Origin: Hyphochytrium catenoides
Taxonomy: Eukaryota; Sar; Hyphochytriomycetes; Hyphochytriales; Hyphochytriaceae
Direction: 5' to 3'
Assembly (NCBI GenBank): GCA_900088475.1
Contig: FLMG01004738.1
Coordinates: forward strand, 1-11,850
DNA: 11,850 nucleotides
The translations under genes and the position numbers were made by a program. The notes below the pieces were generated by a model. That model was not told the origin of the DNA, searched no databases, and saw only the letters and a list, made by a program, of their open reading frames with translations. The stretch's first letter is position 1, and each line of letters opens with the position of its first letter. Shown here piece after piece: positions 7,032-11,850 of this stretch.

Positions 7032-7610
7032 ATTGGGCAGAAACAATTCATCAATACCATTTGTTGGCCACGGATTTTTCTTTTATGAGTCTTTATTTAT
7101 ATCAACATCTCTCTTATTCCCTCCTGGTTTATACTAACGGTAGATTCCTTACGCTAGTCCTGGAAAGTTTATTTCGCTTTTTATGTGGAAATCATAAAGT
7201 CGATTCAATATTAATTCACCTCCTAGAGTGCTGCTGCAGCCCCTACGAGTACAATAATAGGCGACCTAAGGTATTGTGTTTGATTTGTTTAGAACGACTC
7301 AGCAAAAGATCAAGTCGGATAGGAAAAGTGCCACGTCAGATCGCTGTGAGTTGACATCATGCAGCTTTAGAACAGTGCCACGTCGGATCGCTGTGATTAG
7401 GTACAGTATCTAGTTCTAAAATAGGCCTCAAGTTCTAGGAGTGCATGCCTTGAAGTAGTTCTAAACGCCTAAATAGTAATAGTAAAGCCTAATGTGATCA
7501 GCTTCAAGGTAGACAGAAACCTAGATTAACAGAGAAAATGATAGGAATCTAGTCCCACAATAATACAGCGTCTCTATGAAGCTTCACTGGTCGAAGAGAC
7601 AGAACAGTCA
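7032..7610. other. No recognisable gene
   Basis: The stretch is AT-richer than its surroundings. A plus-strand frame at 7061-7354 is open but starts without ATG, is Leu/Ser/Tyr-rich and resembles nothing known, so I treat it as chance. Short motifs around TAGTTCTAAA recur at 7409-7467. The only clear structure is the direct repeat listed separately. Confidence 0.5.
7327..7396. repeat. Two 23-bp direct repeats, 47 bp apart
   Basis: AGTGCCACGTCAGATCGCTG plus TGA at 7327-7349 recurs at 7374-7396 with one change (CAGATC to CGGATC). They could be the edges of a small insertion or a duplicated binding site. Confidence 0.85.
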
Positions 7611-7616
7611 TTTATT
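7611..7616 (-). terminator. AATAAA polyadenylation signal, minus strand
   Basis: The plus strand reads TTTATT, giving AATAAA on the minus strand 34 bases downstream of the TGA at 7650-7652, a plausible position for a 3' end signal. Confidence 0.4.
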
Positions 7617-7649
7617 ACGAGGGCTCAGTCTTTCTTTGTTGAGCCCCAA

Positions 7650-7826
7650 TCAATGCCTTTGAAGGCAGGAGGAGAAGGAGAGACTGAAGAGCATGGAGAC
7701 CCACAAAGGTTCCGCGCGGCTGCTTGGCACATCACATTCTTCGGGCACCTTTTCAATGATGGCGCAAACTTCATCATAAGCCAAAGGTAACACCGGCAGG
7801 CAGGCAGGCAGGCAGGCTCCGTCCAT
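7650..7826 (-). CDS. Hypothetical 58-residue ORF or terminal exon
   Basis: The minus-strand ATG at 7824-7826 opens 58 codons to TGA at 7650-7652, and the frame is open some codons further upstream (QTFKIDVDNR). It reads MDGACLPACLPVLPLAYDEV, then CAIIEKVPEECDVPSSRAEP, then a hydrophobic end. The cysteines early on come from a GGCA tetranucleotide repeat. AATAAA follows the stop by 34 bases. A competing frame (stop at 7625) is also open but ends nearly on the poly(A) signal. The family is not recognised. This may be the last exon of a gene whose upstream exons I could not identify. Confidence 0.3.
   Translation of the reverse strand: MDGACLPACLPVLPLAYDEVCAIIEKVPEECDVPSSRAEPLWVSMLFSLSFSSCLQRH
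7795..7814. repeat. (GGCA)5 microsatellite
   Basis: Five perfect copies of GGCA are followed by GGCT, inside the hypothetical minus-strand ORF. Length change would shift that frame. Confidence 0.9.
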
Positions 7827-7862
7827 CCTGTTGTCGACATCAATCTTGAATGTTTGTCGGTT

Positions 7863-7928
7863 CAGTATAGTCCATCAAGGCTGAAGATGCACCGTCAGTA
7901 TAGTCCATCAAGGCTGAAGATGCGCCGA
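7863..7928. repeat. 33-bp tandem duplication
   Basis: The unit CAGTATAGTCCATCAAGGCT plus 13 more bases, at 7863-7895, is repeated immediately at 7896-7928 with differences only near its end. On the minus strand it encodes a duplicated 11-residue unit (MDYTDGASSAL / MDYTEP), but that frame stops soon after. Confidence 0.9.
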
Positions 7929-8186
7929 TGAGCGGCAGTGACTTTGTCTTGCTTCTACTAAGTGGTGGTGTCGACGACTGTCTGGCGAGCTGAGTGCTGG
8001 AGGTGCCCACGCCTACCTGAGAAGCGTTCCATCGTCTTAGTGTGTCATTTGTTATTAAGGTACGCCGTCACCACCACTACTCTTACTTCTAGCTAAGTGC
8101 TCGGCGGCACGAAGCGACGGCCCCGCCCGCAGGCAGCGCATTCTATAGTCTTCATACTCTTTGTTGGCTCTCTGCTCGGAGTTGCG
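7929..8186. promoter_or_regulatory. Upstream region of the GNAT gene
   Basis: The sequence between the 33-bp duplication and the GNAT start has no promoter motif I can assign. The last 90 bases, in frame with the gene after a TAA at 8094-8096, encode a basic then hydrophobic peptide (SIVFILFVGSLLGVA) without an ATG. Confidence 0.35.
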
Positions 8187-8690
8187 ATGAGCACCACTGC
8201 CGCCGTTCTCAATGATGGTGCCCAGAAAGAAGAGCTTCAGATATTCGACTATCGACCGGAACATAAAAGTCATTATGAGAGCCTCAACCGCGAGTGGCTT
8301 GAGAAGTACTTTTCTGTTGAGCCGTTGGACATGAAATACTTTGAGGATCCACAAAGAGAGGTCCTCGACAAAGGCGGAGAGATCTTCTTCGCTCGCCTTG
8401 GCAAGAAAGTTGTTGGTACCGGGTCCATACTGGTCACCAACGAGGGAAGAGTCGAGCTATCAAAACTTGCGGTGACAGCTGATGCCCAGGGCCGTGGCAT
8501 CGGGAAAGCCTTAGTGCAAGAGGCGATCTCGCGAGCTCGTGCTCGAGGCGTCAAAAAGCTGACGCTGATCACGAACTCCAACCTCGCGGCAGCAGTTGGG
8601 CTGTATCAGCGCTTGGGATTCCGAGAAACCTTTCGTGGCCAGCACCCATTATACGAACGCGGAGACTTGGAGATGGAACTAGATCTCTGA
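8187..8690 (+). CDS. GNAT-family N-acetyltransferase, intronless
   Basis: The gene encodes 167 residues from the ATG at 8187-8189. GNAT enzymes move an acetyl group from acetyl-CoA to an amine; the substrate here is unknown. Motif A is clear: LSKLAVTADAQGRGIGKAL at 91-109 gives the core strand and the Q-x-x-G-x-G pyrophosphate loop (QGRGIG, 101-106). Motif B follows: TLITNSNLAAAVGLYQRLGF at 126-145, with the Asn and the LY-x-x-x-GF signature. The N-terminal half (FDYRPEHKSHYESLNREWLE, then YFSVEPLDMKYF) and the ending (YERGDLEMELDL) match a common bacterial GNAT layout of this length. There is no intron, unlike neighbouring multi-exon genes, so transfer from bacteria is plausible but inferred. 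Upstream in-frame codons encode a signal-like hydrophobic stretch but end at a stop (8094-8096) with no ATG, so I start at 8187; GTG at 8097 would add 30 residues. No AATAAA was seen downstream. Confidence 0.88.
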   Translation: MSTTAAVLNDGAQKEELQIFDYRPEHKSHYESLNREWLEKYFSVEPLDMKYFEDPQREVLDKGGEIFFARLGKKVVGTGSILVTNEGRVELSKLAVTADAQGRGIGKALVQEAISRARARGVKKLTLITNSNLAAAVGLYQRLGFRETFRGQHPLYERGDLEMELDL

Positions 8691-9131
8691 AGAATGACGC
8701 CAGTCATCGAGAGGAAAGGAAGTACTTCCCTCGCTTGAGCTCTCAAGGCCATGACAAACTCCTTACCTAAGGTATATGGCTATGTGTCACGCTTTGACAG
8801 GGTCTTAAGTATATTAGACAGAAGATGGTGCCCAACCTAACAACAGTAGCAGACTATGACTAACGTCCCTGAGTGAAATAGTGATGACTCTCTTTGTCGT
8901 GCATAATTTCAGGCATGACAACGTAGGATCGCATCCAGAGTAGGAGATTTCATGAGGCTGAGGTGCAAGCTAAAACCGAGGATGTAGTAGCAGGGATCTG
9001 GAGAAGCAGGAAGCAAACGATCTGGGCAGCTCTGCCCTAGTGATCGCCTGGCAGAACCTAACGCTAGGGAGCTTTCGAATACATACTCTGTTAACCTTAC
9101 AAACGAGAGAATCTATAGTGTGTCTATATAG
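8691..9131. other. Intergenic region between convergent genes
   Basis: I see no gene here. It holds the 3' flanks of the GNAT gene (plus) and the SANT-like gene (minus), which point toward each other. No canonical AATAAA or strong hairpin was found on either strand. Confidence 0.5.
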
Positions 9132-10511
9132 TCAGATCCCCCTGAAGGCCCCCTCCAACCCTCCTTCGCCCGCCACACTACGAATGTGCATTTTGAGCCA
9201 TAGATCCCGTGGCCTACCAGCAGGGAGGATAACAAAGTGCTGCGCCTTTGCCGGATCAAAGAAAACCTCATAGGCCAAAGCAACTTCTTCGTCTCTCAAA
9301 GACTGATACTCCTCCTGCAATAGCTTGAGGGCTGGTAATGTGCTTTCGCGTCTACTACTTGTGTTGCTGGGGCCAGATGCAGGCGCAAGAGCAGAGCTCA
9401 TGCTCATAGCTAGGCCAGTCAGGGCATTTGCTATAGCAAAAGCTCCATTTGTGTGCTTCTTACTACCTCCTGCAGTCACAGATTCAGGTGGTGCAACGTG
9501 TTGTCTACCGCTTGTAAGTGGCGTAGTGGGCGAGCAACCACCAGTCCTCTTCCTCTTCCCCATAACTCTGCTCGCCGGCCTCTGTTCCACTCCACCTTCT
9601 CTCGTTATGGGAGTTCTTTCGTCCCTGTCAATTCCAGAGCCTGCCGCAGAGCCCGGATCCGGCAACCTCTTTTTAGAAGAGCTGTTCTGTGATGTTGATG
9701 TGGACTCTTCCGGTCCATCTCTTTCGCCGCCGTTAACTGACTCATCTTGCCCACGGAGGGGGGCTGCATCAGACGGTGTGGATCCTGGCAGACATGCACT
9801 ACCTTGGTTTTGGTTTGAGGGCTCCACAAAAGCATCGGAAGGCAATGTCCCATGGAAAAGCTCTTGAAGCATATCCTGATTCTGCAATGACTCCTGGCGG
9901 AATCTGGCTGCCCCAGGGTGGCTCTAGTCAAGATGTAAAGTCAAATATTGTGAGTATCAATGTACCTACTTGGGCTTTGCCAGCGGCGCCGGTACGGCAG
10001 TAAACAGCTACCTTGATGTACTCATTCCATACGTCATTAGAAGCAATCACCATCCTCCTCGGTTCATCCCAACTGAAGTTCGAAGTCTTCCTAAGCTTGG
10101 ACCATATGATATAGTGCTTTCTGAGCTAGACAGCAAAGATGACGGTGGTGGGAGGAGGAAGACTTGAGTGCTTCTATTGGGTCTATGGGGCTGCACATTA
10201 ACTCTTCAGACCTGTGCGTATCGGGACTTCAATTGCTGCACCGTGTAAGAAACCTGAAAGTGCTGGTTAAACCTCTGCCAAGCTTCCTTCCATGCTTGTT
10301 TGTTCAAACCGTGTTCTGCACGTCTGCCTTTACGGACTTGGTCTACCAAGACCTCTAACAAGAAGGTGGTTTTATGCGATGTCCACGCTGCCCTGGTCTC
10401 TGTTATAACGCTCCTATCATCATCACCACTACTGTCGGCGATATCTCCATGGTGCCGCTGCTGGCTGTTGCTCTTTTCTCTGCTGTTATTGTTGCTCCTC
10501 GCTGAAGCCAT
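9132..10511 (-). CDS. Myb/SANT-like DNA-binding domain protein, three exons
   Basis: Minus-strand exons are 10511-10212, 10125-10012 and 9923-9132, joined by two GT-AG introns in phase 0 (donors CACAG|GTCTGA and ATCAAG|GTAGCT; acceptors TGTCTAG and GACTAG). The product has 401 residues. After a Ser/Asn/Gln-rich start, residues 41-160 form a Myb/SANT-like domain: W43 (AAWTSHKTTFLLEVLVDQV), W74/W78 (KQAWKEAWQRFN), QLKSRY at 93-98, W108, FSWDEPRRMVIASNDVWNEY at 117-136 with W119/W131, then IKSHPGAARFRQESLQ. The W...VW.EYIK.HP..A..FR order is typical of the family seen in plant LIMYB-type and fungal proteins, many related to Harbinger-element proteins. A Ser/Pro-rich linker carries a nuclear-signal-like KRKR (261-264). 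A helical C-terminus (331-381, with YEVFF...RDLWL) resembles the conserved end of these proteins. It likely binds DNA in the nucleus as a transcription factor or a domesticated transposon partner. No transposase gene is adjacent. Confidence 0.85.
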
Positions 10512-11795
10512 GCTTCAACCTTTGACGGCAGTGGCTCAACTTTTAGAGGATCATAAATGATGATGAACGCTAGAACGCTTGAAGATCAGAAACATCAGAA
10601 AGGAGCAGCATGTCGCTAGCAGCAGCACCCACAAGACACATATGAACCATGAAACAGCCAAGAAGATGTCAACAGCCGGTGGTGGTTAGCGTGGTGGTGG
10701 TGGCAATGGCACCGAATAATCTGCTGCTTGCTTGAAGAGAGAAGTCAGTGTTCTGATGGCTGTCACTGAACAGAAGAAGAAGATCTGTCTGCGGCCTCAC
10801 ATACTAGGTAAACGACTACTGAGCGTCACAATGATGCTTATGCTTCCGCAGCAGCAAGAAGTTCTGGGACGATCCGATCGTTCCTCTTCGCATCACAGAG
10901 TTCAAAGGCAGAGCCACCGGACAAGCGACCAAAGCCAAGAAGCGCCCGCGATGGTGGAGCTGCTGTTTTCTGTTGCCATCAAAAGCCCTTACTTTCGTAA
11001 AGTACGTGTCACTTTCGGCAAACGGCAAACTATGTTGGCAGTATACAGTAACCGTTCCTTTCCTGACTGCAGTAATCAGGTCTATACTTGAGAAGAAGTG
11101 GTTCAGTTATCAGAGGTCCTCTAGAAGGATGAACAGGTACTTATTACGCAGGAGCAGGGGAATACATCATCTCTAAATCTAACTATGGGTTATGTGGTCC
11201 TTCGAAGTCGGGTACTGGCAATGGTACAATTCGGGCTGCACCCATCTAGGCTCGGGTCTTGACTGGCAAATATCAATCTTGTATAACTAAAACTCACAAT
11301 TCCCTAATTATTTTCGGACATAAAAGAATCGTAACCATTCTCCTCTCCTTATTATCTTATAGCCACTTCAGACAAAGAGCAGTAGTTTTTAGGGGAAAAG
11401 GGCTAACTTCGGGGAACTTCATTTCTAGGAAAACCTCCTGGCCTTTTTTAGGACTACTAAAATCTATGCAGTTGTTGGACCTTTAGAAAGAACGCCATCC
11501 TTCTGAGTCGATCTCATCCGAAATCCCATAGTTAATATTCCTAGAGGCCCAGATTCTGCAACCTTTCCCTCAAGAGCGAATTTCTTACTGTGTTTGAAAA
11601 CCCCATTCCCTCTTTTATTGCTAGCTGACTCAATATCCTCCCCGATTCCATCAGATACTTTTATACCCGAATATTACGGGGTTTTAGGTTTTCATGTTCT
11701 AGTCCAGGGTATTATGTATGGTCGAAGGACAGACCTCTTATGTAACAATAATATGTAACAAACAGGGGACCACATTCACATTGAAGAAAGGGCGA
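10512..11795. other. No recognisable gene; weak LTR-like signals
   Basis: The first part is probably the promoter and leader of the minus-strand SANT-like gene. A plus-strand frame at 10732-11091 and a minus frame at 10816-11028 overlap, have no recognisable domain, and look like chance. From about 11170 the sequence is AT-richer. On the minus strand TATAAAA (11665-11659) precedes AATAAA (11619-11614), an order seen in LTRs, and TATGTAACAA is repeated at 11739-11748 and 11752-11761. TGTT...AACA-type ends can be proposed (about 11033 and 11760) but without a target-site duplication. Confidence 0.35.
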
Positions 11796-11811
11796 ATCTC
11801 TTCTCTCTCTC

Positions 11812-11850
<39 letters not shown>
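11796..11850. repeat. CT microsatellite running off the window
   Basis: A CT run with a few CTATCT interruptions continues to the last base. It matches the composition of the first 5.4 kb, so the region beyond probably returns to that type of sequence. Confidence 0.9.

Noticed and set aside
7061-7354. 97-codon plus-strand frame with hydrophobic residues
   Set aside because: It lacks an ATG at its start, lies in AT-rich sequence, and has no recognisable domain or flanking splice sites.
8273-8581. 102-codon minus-strand frame
   Set aside because: It is a shadow of the GNAT gene, whose motifs are unmistakable on the plus strand.
9325-9867. 180-codon plus-strand frame
   Set aside because: It lies antisense to exon 3 of the SANT-like gene, has no domain, and the minus strand is supported by conserved motifs and introns.
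11110-11130. Copia-type primer-binding site (TTATCAGAGG resembles TGGTATCAGAGC)
   Set aside because: There are too many mismatches, no adjoining LTR end, and the following frame stops within 16 codons.

Overview
The window looks like nuclear DNA from an intron-bearing eukaryote, probably a protist or alga; I cannot name the lineage. Evidence: GT-AG introns with long pyrimidine tracts, a Myb/SANT-like gene of eukaryotic type, a predicted GPI-anchored secreted protein, AATAAA signals behind minus-strand stop codons, and very heavy (CT)n/(GA)n microsatellites. No rRNA, tRNA, CRISPR array or bacterial operon was seen. All splice models come from reading the bases and are unconfirmed by transcripts.

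Layout. Positions 319 to about 2757 (+) hold a gene of at least six exons whose phases agree across all five introns. Its product has an N-terminal region laid out like the head domain of the XRCC4/XLF/PAXX DNA-repair superfamily and a lysine/arginine-rich C-terminal segment. Positions 2758-3560 hold competing short reading frames that may be further exons. Positions 3586-4677 (-) hold one uninterrupted gene for a GH114/TM1410-type glycoside hydrolase with a signal peptide and a GPI-type tail. A possible small two-exon gene runs the other way at 4872-5096, followed by a large GA tract.

Positions 5410-7850 have no such tracts and look different: two minus-strand reading-frame ends each followed by AATAAA, a CAG/CATCAG-rich stretch, a small hypothetical ORF, and a 77/76-bp near-perfect inverted repeat around a 44-bp loop. 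This looks like old mobile-element or pseudogene material. Positions 8187-8690 (+) hold an intronless, bacterial-style GNAT acetyltransferase. Positions 9132-10511 (-) hold a three-exon Myb/SANT-like DNA-binding protein of 401 residues. From 10512 to the end I see no convincing gene, only weak LTR-like signals and a terminal CT tract.

The genes do not form a pathway. The most interesting points are the divergent end-joining-like gene with CT-rich introns, two intronless genes of bacterial type (one fitted with eukaryotic export and anchoring signals), and the hairpin-forming inverted repeat.
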